Origin: Thermoplasmatales archaeon
GTDB lineage: Archaea; Thermoplasmatota; Penumbrarchaeia; Penumbrarchaeales; Penumbrarchaeaceae
Direction of reading: 5' to 3'
Length of the DNA stretch: 36,743 nt
NCBI GenBank assembly: GCA_030595715.1
Contig: JAUVCN010000016.1
Span: 1 to 36,743, forward strand
Each line of letters opens with the position of its first letter. Position 1 is the first letter of the stretch. The notes under the pieces were generated by a model. The model did not search any database and was not told the DNA's origin. It saw nothing but the letters and a program-made list of their open reading frames with translations. The position numbers and the translations under genes were made by a program. Shown piece by piece: positions 8,013 to 17,138 of this stretch.

Positions 8013-8567
8013 TCATTCCCTTTGCTGGGGTATGGGGGGGATGAATTCCTTCAATCTATCCACGTTCGGATTGACCTTTCCCCACCTGATGAGGGAGAAT
8101 GCGACATCGATTATCTCGGGTCTGTCCTCGAGATACCTGTCATATTCGAGTCTGATGGAATCATAATACTTCCTTGCCGTCATCCTGTTCGGTGCCGAAA
8201 ATATTACCAGTAGATCGTACTTTCCGTTCAGGTAATAGGTGTCCATCAGCCTGATGTTGAGCTCGCCCGGTGCATTTGTAAGATGTCTCTTGATCAGCAA
8301 TTTTGCCTGGTCGGTCGTGAGAGGTTTCAATTTGATCAGAAGTATGAATGATTTCCAGTCTATGACATTCTCATCCACAACTGCAGTGTATCCCCAGATG
8401 GCTTCCATGTCCTCGAGCTTTCTCTTTTCCCTCCAGACCTTCTGCCTGTAGGAACCGCAGCTCTTTGCGATCTCTTCGAGGCTTCTTGTCGGGTCCTTTA
8501 ACAGTTCGTTAAGGATCTTCTGCCCTTTGAAAACAGTTGTTATTGTTTCCCTCTCTTTCTGAGACAT
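8013..8567 (-). CDS. Lrp/AsnC-like transcriptional regulator
   Basis: 184 aa. The N-terminal ~60 residues form a helix-turn-helix (I-L-N-E-L-L-K-D-P-T-R-S-L-E-E-I-A-K-S-C, then Y-R-Q-K-V-W-R-E-K-R-K-L-E as recognition helix), followed by the I-x-G-Y-T-A-V-V strand typical of Lrp proteins. The rest resembles a RAM-type ligand/oligomerisation domain (F-I-L-L-I-K-L, then Y-D-L-L-V-I-F-S-A, ending with a beta strand near D-V-A-F-S-L-I). It lies 64 nt upstream of bcp on the same strand and could regulate or be co-transcribed with bcp-copA. The effector is unknown. Confidence 0.8.
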   Translation of the reverse strand: MSQKERETITTVFKGQKILNELLKDPTRSLEEIAKSCGSYRQKVWREKRKLEDMEAIWGYTAVVDENVIDWKSFILLIKLKPLTTDQAKLLIKRHLTNAPGELNIRLMDTYYLNGKYDLLVIFSAPNRMTARKYYDSIRLEYDRYLEDRPEIIDVAFSLIRWGKVNPNVDRLKEFIPPIPQQRE

Positions 8568-8914
8568 GAAATCAACCTACTGGTCGATTGTGGTATGTAA
8601 CTTAATGTTTACGGTGAAAAAGTGGACGTCTGTAACTACTTTCGATCGATATTGTTACCTCGCCTTTCTTCTTACAATTCAATATCACCATCTTCGATAA
8701 AATGGCTGATCATCGACAGGTCCTCTTTCAACTCCTTTTTTAAATCATTTTCTATCGATCAGGTTCTTTCCTTTTCTTGAAATGTAGAATTCCCATCATA
8801 ATATTATTCTTGTCACTTTTCTACAAAGATTTAAACAATAGAACACCACTATCGAAAAATATCACGGTGGGGGCAGTTGTTAATACTCTCACCGAAGAGA
8901 AATGAGGGATGCAG
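8568..8914. other. Intergenic region between divergent Lrp-like and PRC-barrel genes
   Basis: About 350 nt without a convincing gene, AT-rich with several T runs. It holds the Lrp-gene promoter at its left end and, on the plus strand, a TATA-like TTTAAACA at 8830-8837 that would start a ~55-nt leader for the PRC-barrel gene. A small inverted repeat CGGTG (8865-8869) / CACCG (8890-8894) lies in that leader. No RNA gene or repeat family was recognised in the middle portion. Confidence 0.5.
8830..8837 (+). promoter_or_regulatory. Probable TATA box of the PRC-barrel gene
   Basis: TTTAAACA preceded by a purine-rich AAAGA element resembling a BRE. Transcription would start near 8858, giving a leader of ~55 nt before ATG 8915. 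Confidence 0.4.
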
Positions 8915-9265
8915 ATGCTGACCGAGATAACCCATCTGGAAGGACTTGAAGTGATCACGGACAAGGGACTCTCCCTTGGGTATGTAGAGGATGTAATCGT
9001 TGACCTGGACAACGGAGAGGTATATGAGCTCCTGGTCTCCGAGACCAACGATGAACTGGTGGAAGACGGCGCAAGTGTCGGTGTCCCCTACAGATGGATC
9101 CAGTCCATCTCCAGAGTGGTCCTTCTGAAGCACTTCCCCGGAAAGATCAAGAGAAAGGAACAGTTCGAGATCCCCTCCATATCACAGGATGGAAAGAGAA
9201 GGAAGCTCAGAGTGGTCAAGAAGGACCACGGTGATGGTGGCGTGGAGCGTATCGGCTGGAGATAG
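8915..9265 (+). CDS. PRC-barrel domain protein
   Basis: 116 aa from the ATG at 8915, which has GAGGG six nt upstream; the ATG at 8909 directly abuts that site and is less likely. The first ~80 residues match a PRC-barrel: L-E-G-L-E-V-I-T-D-K-G-L-S-L-G-Y-V-E-D-V-I-V-D followed by G-E-V-Y-E-L-L-V. A basic C-terminal extension (~85-116) is rich in K and R. PRC-barrels occur in RNA-processing factors (RimM) and photosynthetic proteins, and as free-standing archaeal proteins of unknown role. It is 11 nt upstream of the mini winged-helix gene, probably one transcript. Confidence 0.8.
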   Translation: MLTEITHLEGLEVITDKGLSLGYVEDVIVDLDNGEVYELLVSETNDELVEDGASVGVPYRWIQSISRVVLLKHFPGKIKRKEQFEIPSISQDGKRRKLRVVKKDHGDGGVERIGWR

Positions 9266-9276
9266 GCGGGTTGTAG

Positions 9277-9495
9277 ATGGCCTTCAAGGACCTTACATCG
9301 ACCGAACAAAAGGTCTACGAGTACATAAGGGACAATGATTTTGGGGACTATCCGTGGGTCACAGCACAGGCCGCCCGTGTTCTTGGTATGACCGAAGAGG
9401 ATGTATACAAGGCTCTGTCCGAACTTACCAAGAAGGTTCGGGACAACGTATGGATATTCTATGATTCTGGGAACCTTCATATCGTTGCCGACTGA
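9277..9495 (+). CDS. Small winged-helix-like protein
   Basis: 72 aa. The sequence reads as a minimal winged helix: helix 1 (STEQKVYEYIRDN), a short linker, helix 2 (TAQAARVLG), recognition helix (EEDVYKALSELTKK), then two strands (NVWIFYD, NLHIVAD). Start ATG 9277 has a weak GGCGGG upstream. It follows the PRC-barrel gene closely and ends 3 nt from the convergent histidine-kinase stop. Likely a nucleic-acid-binding protein; its target is unknown. Confidence 0.65.
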   Translation: MAFKDLTSTEQKVYEYIRDNDFGDYPWVTAQAARVLGMTEEDVYKALSELTKKVRDNVWIFYDSGNLHIVAD

Positions 9496-9497
9496 TC

Positions 9498-11285
9498 TCA
9501 AACAGCTTCACTCAGGATCATGTGTAGCTCCGTTCCTCCCTTGATCCTTTCCAACCAGACCAGACCGTTGTAATTGCTGACTATCCTCTTCACCAGATAC
9601 AGTCCAAGCATCTGAGATCCCCATTCCGTGGAGGCTGGCCTTTCCAGCAATGCTTCCAGCATACTCTCGGGAATGCTGCCGCCATCGTCCTTGAAGGTGA
9701 TATGGACCGGGGAAGGGATCAGATTCGCTTTTGAATGGTCCCGTTTCACATGGATCCATATGCTCATGTCCTTCTTTTTTGAATGTGCCACGGCATTATC
9801 AAGGATCCTGATGATGGCTTCTTCGATCAGGTCATCTGCCATAACATGCAACTCGGTACCCTCTCGACCGATCTTGATCTTCTCATGCTCAGGGTCAACT
9901 TTCCATTTTGAGATGGAATTCATGAAAGCTCCTTCAAGGTCGACAGCTTCAGATCCCGTATTTGGTCTGGAAAGCGACATCACCTTGACATCCTTGATGA
10001 TGGAAGAGCTCTTCTTCACTTCGGAAAGTGCTCTTTTCACATAATCCTTCTTTTTTACTTCAGGGATACTATCCATATCCAAAAGTTCAAGATATCCTAG
10101 GATGCCGGCATTGGCATTGTGCATGTCATGGATCATCAGATCATTGTACAACATCAGTTCTTCCATGGCATCAGCCAATTTCTCGGACTGATCGCGCAGT
10201 GTTCCTTCGAGTTTCTTGGTCTTTGTGACATCCTGACCAACCATCAGGATAAAGGAGACCTCTCCTTCATTGTTGAATATAACGCTGTTTTCCAGTAGTA
10301 TGGTGATCACCCTTCCGGAAGAGGCCCGGACCTTGCTCTCATATTGGGTCCTGAATCCAGTGCCGATGTTCCATTGGAACACTTCCAGTCTTCCCTTTTC
10401 GGCATCATGGTCCACCAGGTAATCGAACCAGATGGTTCCCTCCACTTCCGAGGGGTCATATCCAAGTGCCCTTTTGGCACCCGAGTTGAAGATGTTGATC
10501 TTCCCTTCCATGTCGATACCGATAATGATGGCATTGGAATTTTCGATGAGATCGTCTCCGATACCTTTCAGGACAGATCCGTTGGGACCTGCACTCTCGA
10601 TCGGTGTGATATCCATCCATATTTCCATCACCTGTGTGGTATCGTTGCCATGGTGGATCGGTACCACGATAACATCGAACTTTCTCTCCCCATCCTTCAT
10701 CGGGACCGACACTTCAAGGGTTCCTCTTTGCCCCTCCGTCAATGCCTGCATCAGCAGGCCTTTGAGTTCCTTTCTGGGGTATTTAACCGGGTCCTTCCGT
10801 TTGGATACGAGTGATATCTGTTCATCGGTAGCCGAGTTCTGAAAGAGAGGCTCCAATCTCTTGTTCAGGATGGCGACCGGGAACGGGAGATCCTCAAGTG
10901 CGCTTCTCGGGACCGATCTGATGCCTGATCCATTCTCCTTCATGATGAAACTACATATGATACGCTTTATTGCACCCTTGGTCTTCAAGGAAGATCCGAT
11001 CAGAAACAGATATCCTTCCTCGTTCTTCCAGGTGATATTGATCATCTTCGGTTCTTCCATCCCTTCGGACCTCACAAGGTCGAGGAGTAGAGGTATGTCG
11101 GACGGACCGACCATATCGAAGATAAGCTCTCCCACGATCAGTGATCCATCCATCCCAACCAACCTGGTGAACTCTCTGTTCACGGCCTCCACCCTTCCCT
11201 CCTCGTTGATGATGATCATACCGGTGGGCAGGTCCTCAATGGAATCCAGTCTCTTGCTTGTGGAAGCCTTGGCCTCTTCACTCAA
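9498..11285 (-). CDS. Cytosolic multi-PAS sensor histidine kinase
   Basis: 595 aa with no membrane segment, so a soluble sensor. There are three PAS-like domains: about 10-115, 120-235 and 240-360, the last the clearest (A-I-I-I-G-I-D-M-E-G-K-I-N-I-F-N-S-G-A, ending in M-V-G-Q-D-V-T-K). A helical region carries the candidate phospho-acceptor His 386 in M-I-H-D-M-H-N. The ATPase domain has an N box around Asn 497 (RILDNAVAHS), a G1 box D-D-G-G-S at ~533 and a short G-S-Q-M-L-G-L G2 box. It begins with TTG at 11285 behind a strong AAGGAGG. No response regulator is adjacent. Archaeal kinases of this layout often act with unlinked or absent regulators; signal unknown. Confidence 0.9.
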   Translation of the reverse strand: MSEEAKASTSKRLDSIEDLPTGMIIINEEGRVEAVNREFTRLVGMDGSLIVGELIFDMVGPSDIPLLLDLVRSEGMEEPKMINITWKNEEGYLFLIGSSLKTKGAIKRIICSFIMKENGSGIRSVPRSALEDLPFPVAILNKRLEPLFQNSATDEQISLVSKRKDPVKYPRKELKGLLMQALTEGQRGTLEVSVPMKDGERKFDVIVVPIHHGNDTTQVMEIWMDITPIESAGPNGSVLKGIGDDLIENSNAIIIGIDMEGKINIFNSGAKRALGYDPSEVEGTIWFDYLVDHDAEKGRLEVFQWNIGTGFRTQYESKVRASSGRVITILLENSVIFNNEGEVSFILMVGQDVTKTKKLEGTLRDQSEKLADAMEELMLYNDLMIHDMHNANAGILGYLELLDMDSIPEVKKKDYVKRALSEVKKSSSIIKDVKVMSLSRPNTGSEAVDLEGAFMNSISKWKVDPEHEKIKIGREGTELHVMADDLIEEAIIRILDNAVAHSKKKDMSIWIHVKRDHSKANLIPSPVHITFKDDGGSIPESMLEALLERPASTEWGSQMLGLYLVKRIVSNYNGLVWLERIKGGTELHMILSEAV

Positions 11286-11437
11286 TGAGGGATCCTCCTT
11301 TTCACAGACATCAAGGATGTCGAAGGTGTAACCAGAGGGAGATTATTTAAAGGTAATTCCATGCCAATGAGATTGTGAGAACAAGTTTCGGTCCACTCTC
11401 TGGAAATGATAAAGTAATACCGAAAGGATGTACCTCC

Positions 11438-12961
11438 ATGGCAGATTCCCCCCATGAAGGTGCCTATATTTCCTGGACCGAGAAATATCGCCCCGGAAGG
11501 TTGGATCATCTGACCGGACACATCAACGTGATCCGGCAGTTGAGGTCCTGGGCATCTGCCTGGAAGGATGGAAAACCTCCGAAGAAGAAGGCCCTGATCC
11601 TCGAGGGGGATGCAGGGATAGGCAAGACAACCGCCGCAATGGCGCTTGCCAATGAGTTCGGTTGGGATGTTGTAGAGCTGAACGCCTCCGATGCGAGGAA
11701 CCTTGAATCGATAAGGAAGATCGTAACAAGAGGAGCGATGTCCCGGGACATTACCGATGTTGACGGTTTTTCCGGAAGGTCCCCCATGAAGCTGAAAATG
11801 ATACTTCTCGATGAGGCCGACAATCTTTACGAGAGGGGCGCTTCTGTTGCTGAGGGTCCGGATGTAGGGGACAGAGGGGGGAAGCGTGCCATTATTGAAT
11901 TGATCAAATTGACGAAACATCCGGTCATACTTATTGTGAACAATCTTTATGGGCTCACATCAGGTGCGGGTTCATCATTGAATTTCACATGTGAGAAGAT
12001 ACGTTTCAGGAAACTCTCTCCAGCTTCCATCGCAAAGAGATTGCGGCAGATCTGTGAAAGTGAAGGTGTGATGTATACCGATGATGTGATCATGGCCATC
12101 GCTGAGAGATCAGGTGGTGATATGAGGTCCGCTGTTTCCGACCTGCAGATCATCTCCACGGGAAAGCAGAGGATCCGGGTGGTTGACCTCGATGTTCTGG
12201 GATACCGTGACACGAAAGAGAACATCTTCAAGGTCTTAGAGAAGGTTTTCAATGCAAGATCGCTAAAAGCTTCCCGGGCAGCGCTCAGGGATATGGATGA
12301 GGACATCAATACACTGATGCTCTGGATGGCGGAGAATGTCCCGGTGGAGATGGGCCATCCGGCCGATCTTGATAGAGCATATGCCGTTCTTTCGAGAGCG
12401 GATGTTTATCTTGGCAGGGTCCGAAGGAAACAGAACTACAAGCTCTGGTCATATGCAAAGGATACGATCGCAACCTTGCCGATCTCAAAGCATTTTCCTC
12501 AAAGAGGGGGTGGCAGGTACAATTTCCCATCATATCTGAAGTCCATGTCAAGGACCAAGGATTCCAGGGCCAGATTGAAGGAGACAGCTCGTGAACTGGG
12601 TAAATTGACACACACGTCCATAAGATATCAGAAAGAGGATGCCCTCCAGAGGATGGGTCTTCTATGTCTGAGGGATCCTGAATTCGCATCACATCTACTA
12701 TCCAGAACGAGCCTTGGAAAGGATCATCTCAAGCTTCTTACCCGTGGGAAACTCAACGAGAAGGAGATGAGGTCCATAATCGAAGGAGCCGAATCGATCC
12801 GATCAACCTCGACGGCCCCCCGGGAGATCGGAGGAGGTCTGGCCTCCTTCATCAATGAAGAAGAGGAAAAGGACACGGTCAAGGTCGACATCGCTCCCGA
12901 ACCTGAAGAGAAGGAGGAAAAGGAAAAAGCGCCTCATCAGGCGAGCCTTTTCGAGTTCTAG
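11438..12961 (+). CDS. rfcL: Replication factor C large subunit (clamp loader)
   Basis: 507 aa AAA+ ATPase that with the small subunit opens and loads the PCNA ring at primer-template junctions. W-T-E-K-Y-R-P near the N-terminus is the RFC box; Walker A is GDAGIGKT at 57-64; Walker B is M-I-L-L-D-E-A-D-N; a sensor R-S-G-G-D-M-R-S follows. The C-terminal collar domain is followed by an acidic, K/E-rich linker. The last seven residues, QASLFEF, are a canonical PIP box binding PCNA. The start at 11438 gives the family N-terminus; the upstream in-frame extension (from 11375) is not conserved-looking. Divergent from the histidine kinase. Confidence 0.95.
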   Translation: MADSPHEGAYISWTEKYRPGRLDHLTGHINVIRQLRSWASAWKDGKPPKKKALILEGDAGIGKTTAAMALANEFGWDVVELNASDARNLESIRKIVTRGAMSRDITDVDGFSGRSPMKLKMILLDEADNLYERGASVAEGPDVGDRGGKRAIIELIKLTKHPVILIVNNLYGLTSGAGSSLNFTCEKIRFRKLSPASIAKRLRQICESEGVMYTDDVIMAIAERSGGDMRSAVSDLQIISTGKQRIRVVDLDVLGYRDTKENIFKVLEKVFNARSLKASRAALRDMDEDINTLMLWMAENVPVEMGHPADLDRAYAVLSRADVYLGRVRRKQNYKLWSYAKDTIATLPISKHFPQRGGGRYNFPSYLKSMSRTKDSRARLKETARELGKLTHTSIRYQKEDALQRMGLLCLRDPEFASHLLSRTSLGKDHLKLLTRGKLNEKEMRSIIEGAESIRSTSTAPREIGGGLASFINEEEEKDTVKVDIAPEPEEKEEKEKAPHQASLFEF

Positions 12962-12978
12962 ACGATTAATATTTTCAT

Positions 12979-12999
12979 CTCGAGCATTCAAAGCTCAAG
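12979..12999 (+). terminator. Possible terminator after rfcL
   Basis: A 7-bp stem with one mismatch (CTCGAGC / GCTCAAG, loop ATTCAAA), followed a few bases later by a T-rich stretch. It lies 18 nt after the rfcL stop. Archaeal termination depends mainly on T-runs, so the stem itself may be incidental. Confidence 0.3.
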
Positions 13000-13141
13000 G
13001 GTCGTAACTTTTCCTTAGCAGGGCCTTGTGTCCAATTTCCAGTCCCAAGATGAGTGAAGGATCGAGCATCTGTCCATTTCAATATCAGAATAACAAACCT
13101 ACATTGTAAACAATAAATATGGAGAATAATGAAAGCATATT

Positions 13142-13149
13142 TTTATACT
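13142..13149 (+). promoter_or_regulatory. TATA box of the 1311-aa surface protein gene
   Basis: TTTATACT is centred ~32 nt before the ATG at 13177, giving a predicted leader of only a few nt. No Shine-Dalgarno motif is seen before the start, consistent with (near-)leaderless expression. Confidence 0.55.
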
Positions 13150-13176
13150 ATCCTTACAACTTGAAAGAATTGCACT

Positions 13177-16100
13177 ATGATATCTAAAGAAAATCCTCAA
13201 CGTATAAGAATCTCGATCCTCATATCGATCGCCCTGCTGATCCTAGTGGCATCTCCCATGAGTTCCGTTTACGGGAATGAGATCAAGGATGATAGTTCAT
13301 CTTTCGATCCGGAAACTTCCCAGGAGGCGGATGATCGGATCGGACCGTGTCCCAATTCTCGCTCTTCAACATCGGATACGGGGCCTACGGTCCATATCGA
13401 GGATCTCTCTGATGGATCGGGCATTGCATATCTGAATGGAACCGTTCTCGATCGAGGTTGCATCGTCAATGATCTTGAGGCACCGGAACAGGTTCATGGG
13501 ATCACTTCGAAAGATCTCATCCCCCTATGTCACGTTCACCCGGACAGGACCTTGATCACCAACGACTCCTCGATCTTTCTCATCTATTCCATCTCGGAGG
13601 GAGCAAATATCAACCTTATGATAAAGAATTCTTCGAACAGAGGAGAGAACTGGTCAGAGCCAATACTGGTTTGGAAGGGTAAGTGTGATATCATCAGAGC
13701 TTCCCTCGCGATCTGGAATGGCAGTCTCTTTGTATTCTTCTCACCTCATGATCAATCGAATCCGAGCAAGAACGACCTCTTCGTCCAACATTCACCATTG
13801 GATAACATCATGGAGCTTGTGAACAGCGACCGCGTGGAGATCAAGAGTGGGTTACTATCCGATTTCGAGGCAGTAAGTATTGGCGGCTCATTGTGTCTGT
13901 TCGTGAGTGATACGAACCAGATGAGATGCACTCTATATCGGTTCGATGGAGATGACTGGTCGAGTGGTTCCGAGATCCTGCAAAACGGCCATTGTGATTC
14001 CTTTTCCATTCTAACATTGGAGAACGGGACCGGGACCTCCTTGTATATATTCTATATCAACGGGATCGAAATAAACAGATCATCAAATGATCTGACATTG
14101 ATGTCAAGGTCATCTCACGATGGTGGGCTTTCCTTCACCCCTTCAATAAATATTACCTACATACATGAAAACAGTTCCGAAGTCCAGGCAGTTGCCATCG
14201 ACGATCGGATCGCAGTTCTTTTCAATATACCCGGAGAAGACCGTATCCATTGTTCAATGTCTTCTGATAACGGAATAAACTGGACGAACCAGATCATCGA
14301 GCTCGACCATGAAGGACTCAATTCCTCCTATGGGGGAATAGATAGATTCGTTGCTTCCTATCATGGCGGTAGGTTGTTCATAACATTCCTTACAGCTTCA
14401 TCCGAACTATATTACAGCTGCTCAATCGACGAGGAGAACCCTCTGGACCTGAGCATGAGGCCATTGGATGTCAACGAGAGCGTCATAGATCATCCTTCGA
14501 TATCAAGCATTGATGATATCGTGCTCTATTGCAGATCTGACATTGATAAGCATTCGATCAGCTTGAAACGGATCGGGGCCTATATGGAAACCGGCTCCCT
14601 GGAATTGAACGCGGTATCTTCCCCAATACTTCGATGTTGGGAGGATGTGGGGATAAACGCCAATATACCGAACGGATCGGAGGTCATGATCAGGATCATT
14701 GATTCCGAGAACAGGTCCAGATCCTTTCCTGATGAAGGATGGTCGAACCTTTCGACATTCCAGGGTGATCGGATCCATGGTGAATACTACGATCACGTGA
14801 TCGAATTGAATGAAAGTTGGATGGGATCAGACCCTCCTCGATCATTGTCATTGAGTTTTGTTCTGACCGGAAGCGGAAGCGTCACTCCAATGATCGATGA
14901 TGTTGCGATAAACTACTCGACCTCATTTCCTTACGATGAGGACCTATCCACTCTTCTTCATATCAGGGAGACCGACGCGTCATTCGAACCCGGATACCTC
15001 AACATGACAAGCGGGTCCAACATTCAATATTTCATCACGGAACCGTTGGTGAAGGAATCCGGCCCCTGGCCTGATCTACTCTCATTTTGTATAGATGGGA
15101 TAGGAAGCGGCAACGATGTCTATGTCGGCCTGATGGATCCGATATCAGGAGACCCGATAACAGGATTCTCCACCATGGATTGTGTTCTGAGATACGGGTT
15201 CATTTGCGAGAAGATGTATATCCCTTTCTGGAACGGTTCGGGACTTGCGGAGCTCCCCGAAGAGGTTCAGGCGATCGAGATACTGGTCGTTATGGTATCC
15301 GATCACATGACCGGGAATATTTCTGTCAGGGGGATAAAAACCCTGAACGATCCACGGAATGGCCTGATCGAAGGGTCAATGGATCATGGAACAATGATAA
15401 GAAGGACAGAGGAATTGCAAATAGAAGCTTCCCTCACGGAAGAGGTCCAGAGCTCACAGGACCTGATCGTTGGTCTGGCATCATCCGGACCCGAGGGCCA
15501 GCTCCTTCCCGTTTCATCGATCATCGGTAATGGGTTCCATGATGACACGTGGAACTGGACTGTCAAGATCCCGGTAGATTGTGAGTTGGGCGCTTGGTCT
15601 TTCATTGTAACAATATCCAATATGTCATCGAATTTTGAAATTTCCATATTCAATATTGGTACACTAATGGTGATCAATAATGTCCCATCACCTCCGACGA
15701 TCGAGTTCCAGATAAAGGAACCTGGAACATTGGATGACCTCTTGATTTCGGTTGTCGATGTTGGTTTGGATATCGAAACACCAACCGAAGAATTGGTCTA
15801 CACCTATGAATGGTTGGTGGACGGGGTTCCCGACATGAAGATCGAGAACACCACTTCTCTCATCTCCACCATCGATCATGATCTTACGGCAGAGGATCAG
15901 ATATGGAGCGTTCTTGTCAGCTGTAATGATGGTATCGATCGAAGTATGGTGGTCGATCGGACGATCAAGATATCGAACACTGGGCCCCGGGTACTCGATG
16001 GTATCCCAAGAACGATCAATATCCTGGAAGACACTTCCGGAAGAGAACTGGACCCGACCGTTCTCTTTGAAGATCCCGATGAGGATCAACTTTACTATAA

Positions 16101-17112
16101 CATCATCCCTGGACCCTTCCTGAATATTTCGATAGCAGGGGGCAAAGAGCTGTTGGTCCCCGATCCGGATTGGAATGGCATCACTGAAGTGGTCATCGAG
16201 GCATCCGACGAGGTCTCAACAGTGAACGTGACCATCGCGATCGAGGTCGGACATGTCAACGATCCGCCGGAAGATGTGAAGATAATCACCCCGGAGAACA
16301 ATACCTCCGGGAACATATCCTTCAAATGGAATTTTTCCGGAAGGTTCACAGATAGGGATGAGGCATACGGGCAGGAGATATCATGTTACTGGGATATCGA
16401 TGGAAAGAAGGTAGGGGAAGGTCCGGATATCAGCGGCATCATGATCTTACCGGGGATCCACAACATTTCCTTCATAGTTACCGATGAAGATGGTTCATCG
16501 GCGAATGATATGATAATGATAAATGTTTTTGATAATGTCAGTAAAGATAAGGAGATCAATGACGGAAACGATACATTGGATACTGACGGAAATGATACAA
16601 TGGATACTGACGGAAACATCACCGATCAAGAGATCGATGAGGACGATCCCTCCGGAGAGGTCACTGCTGTCTTTTTCGTTTTCATCTTCGGTCTGATAAT
16701 CATAGTGGTCGTGGGGTCTTTGTTGATAATCAGGACCAACAACGAAAATGACAGGTACAAGGGATTCACGGCAGCACCGATATCAGATGAGAAAGGGTCT
16801 GATGAGGATGAAGATCTTGATAGTGTCTCTCATAACATATCATGTCAGTTGCACCTTCCTTCGGCTGAAAAACAGAGAAACAAGAAGGATGGCAGGATGA
16901 ACTTCTTCAGATCCGACAACTGGCGAAAGGAGAAGAAGGTCAATACATGCATAACCCAGAACGGTCAGATCATTGAGGATAAGAGATCTCTCTCCGACAG
17001 GGGTTTCTATCCATATTCCTTCCGGAGGAGCAATGAGATCGATCGTGTAGAGCCTCTTGATGATCGTAAATCTTTCTACATCCGGCCCGAGTTCCCCTAT
17101 CAGGGAAGATGA
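13177..17112 (+). CDS. Large secreted, C-terminally anchored surface protein with Asp-box repeats and cadherin/Ig-like domains
   Basis: 1311 aa. The signal peptide (ISILISIALLILVASPM, cleavage near VYG) is followed by a sialidase-like propeller with Asp-box turns S-S-N-R-G-E-N-W, S-H-D-G-G-L-S-F and S-S-D-N-G-I-N-W. No catalytic sialidase residues were identified. A beta-sandwich region follows, then modules resembling cadherin/Ig-like repeats (D-P-D-E-D-Q-L-Y; W-D-I-D-G-K-K-V; I-V-T-D-E-D-G). Many N-x-S/T sequons suit archaeal N-glycosylation. A D/G/N/T-rich linker with short repeats, a membrane helix (V-F-F-V-F-I-F-G-L-I-I-I-V-V-V) and a ~120-residue basic cytosolic tail end the protein. 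It probably binds surface polymers or serves as an S-layer-associated protein. The long cytosolic tail is unusual. Confidence 0.8.
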   Translation: MISKENPQRIRISILISIALLILVASPMSSVYGNEIKDDSSSFDPETSQEADDRIGPCPNSRSSTSDTGPTVHIEDLSDGSGIAYLNGTVLDRGCIVNDLEAPEQVHGITSKDLIPLCHVHPDRTLITNDSSIFLIYSISEGANINLMIKNSSNRGENWSEPILVWKGKCDIIRASLAIWNGSLFVFFSPHDQSNPSKNDLFVQHSPLDNIMELVNSDRVEIKSGLLSDFEAVSIGGSLCLFVSDTNQMRCTLYRFDGDDWSSGSEILQNGHCDSFSILTLENGTGTSLYIFYINGIEINRSSNDLTLMSRSSHDGGLSFTPSINITYIHENSSEVQAVAIDDRIAVLFNIPGEDRIHCSMSSDNGINWTNQIIELDHEGLNSSYGGIDRFVASYHGGRLFITFLTASSELYYSCSIDEENPLDLSMRPLDVNESVIDHPSISSIDDIVLYCRSDIDKHSISLKRIGAYMETGSLELNAVSSPILRCWEDVGINANIPNGSEVMIRIIDSENRSRSFPDEGWSNLSTFQGDRIHGEYYDHVIELNESWMGSDPPRSLSLSFVLTGSGSVTPMIDDVAINYSTSFPYDEDLSTLLHIRETDASFEPGYLNMTSGSNIQYFITEPLVKESGPWPDLLSFCIDGIGSGNDVYVGLMDPISGDPITGFSTMDCVLRYGFICEKMYIPFWNGSGLAELPEEVQAIEILVVMVSDHMTGNISVRGIKTLNDPRNGLIEGSMDHGTMIRRTEELQIEASLTEEVQSSQDLIVGLASSGPEGQLLPVSSIIGNGFHDDTWNWTVKIPVDCELGAWSFIVTISNMSSNFEISIFNIGTLMVINNVPSPPTIEFQIKEPGTLDDLLISVVDVGLDIETPTEELVYTYEWLVDGVPDMKIENTTSLISTIDHDLTAEDQIWSVLVSCNDGIDRSMVVDRTIKISNTGPRVLDGIPRTINILEDTSGRELDPTVLFEDPDEDQLYYNIIPGPFLNISIAGGKELLVPDPDWNGITEVVIEASDEVSTVNVTIAIEVGHVNDPPEDVKIITPENNTSGNISFKWNFSGRFTDRDEAYGQEISCYWDIDGKKVGEGPDISGIMILPGIHNISFIVTDEDGSSANDMIMINVFDNVSKDKEINDGNDTLDTDGNDTMDTDGNITDQEIDEDDPSGEVTAVFFVFIFGLIIIVVVGSLLIIRTNNENDRYKGFTAAPISDEKGSDEDEDLDSVSHNISCQLHLPSAEKQRNKKDGRMNFFRSDNWRKEKKVNTCITQNGQIIEDKRSLSDRGFYPYSFRRSNEIDRVEPLDDRKSFYIRPEFPYQGR
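16558..16620 (+). repeat. 24-bp tandem repeat encoding a D-G-N-D-T linker
   Basis: Units of 24 bp (GACGGAAAYGATACAWTGGA followed by TACT), two full and one partial copies, encode D-G-N-D-T-x-D-T repeats just outside the membrane helix of the large surface protein. The copies carry sequons and acidic residues, forming a flexible stalk. Confidence 0.75.
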
Positions 17113-17138
17113 TCGACATCTCCGGATAGGATACCTGT

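Noticed and set aside
16558-16620. Possible CRISPR or mobile-element repeat
   Set aside because: The 24-bp units are contiguous, in frame and encode a stalk; no spacers and no associated genes.
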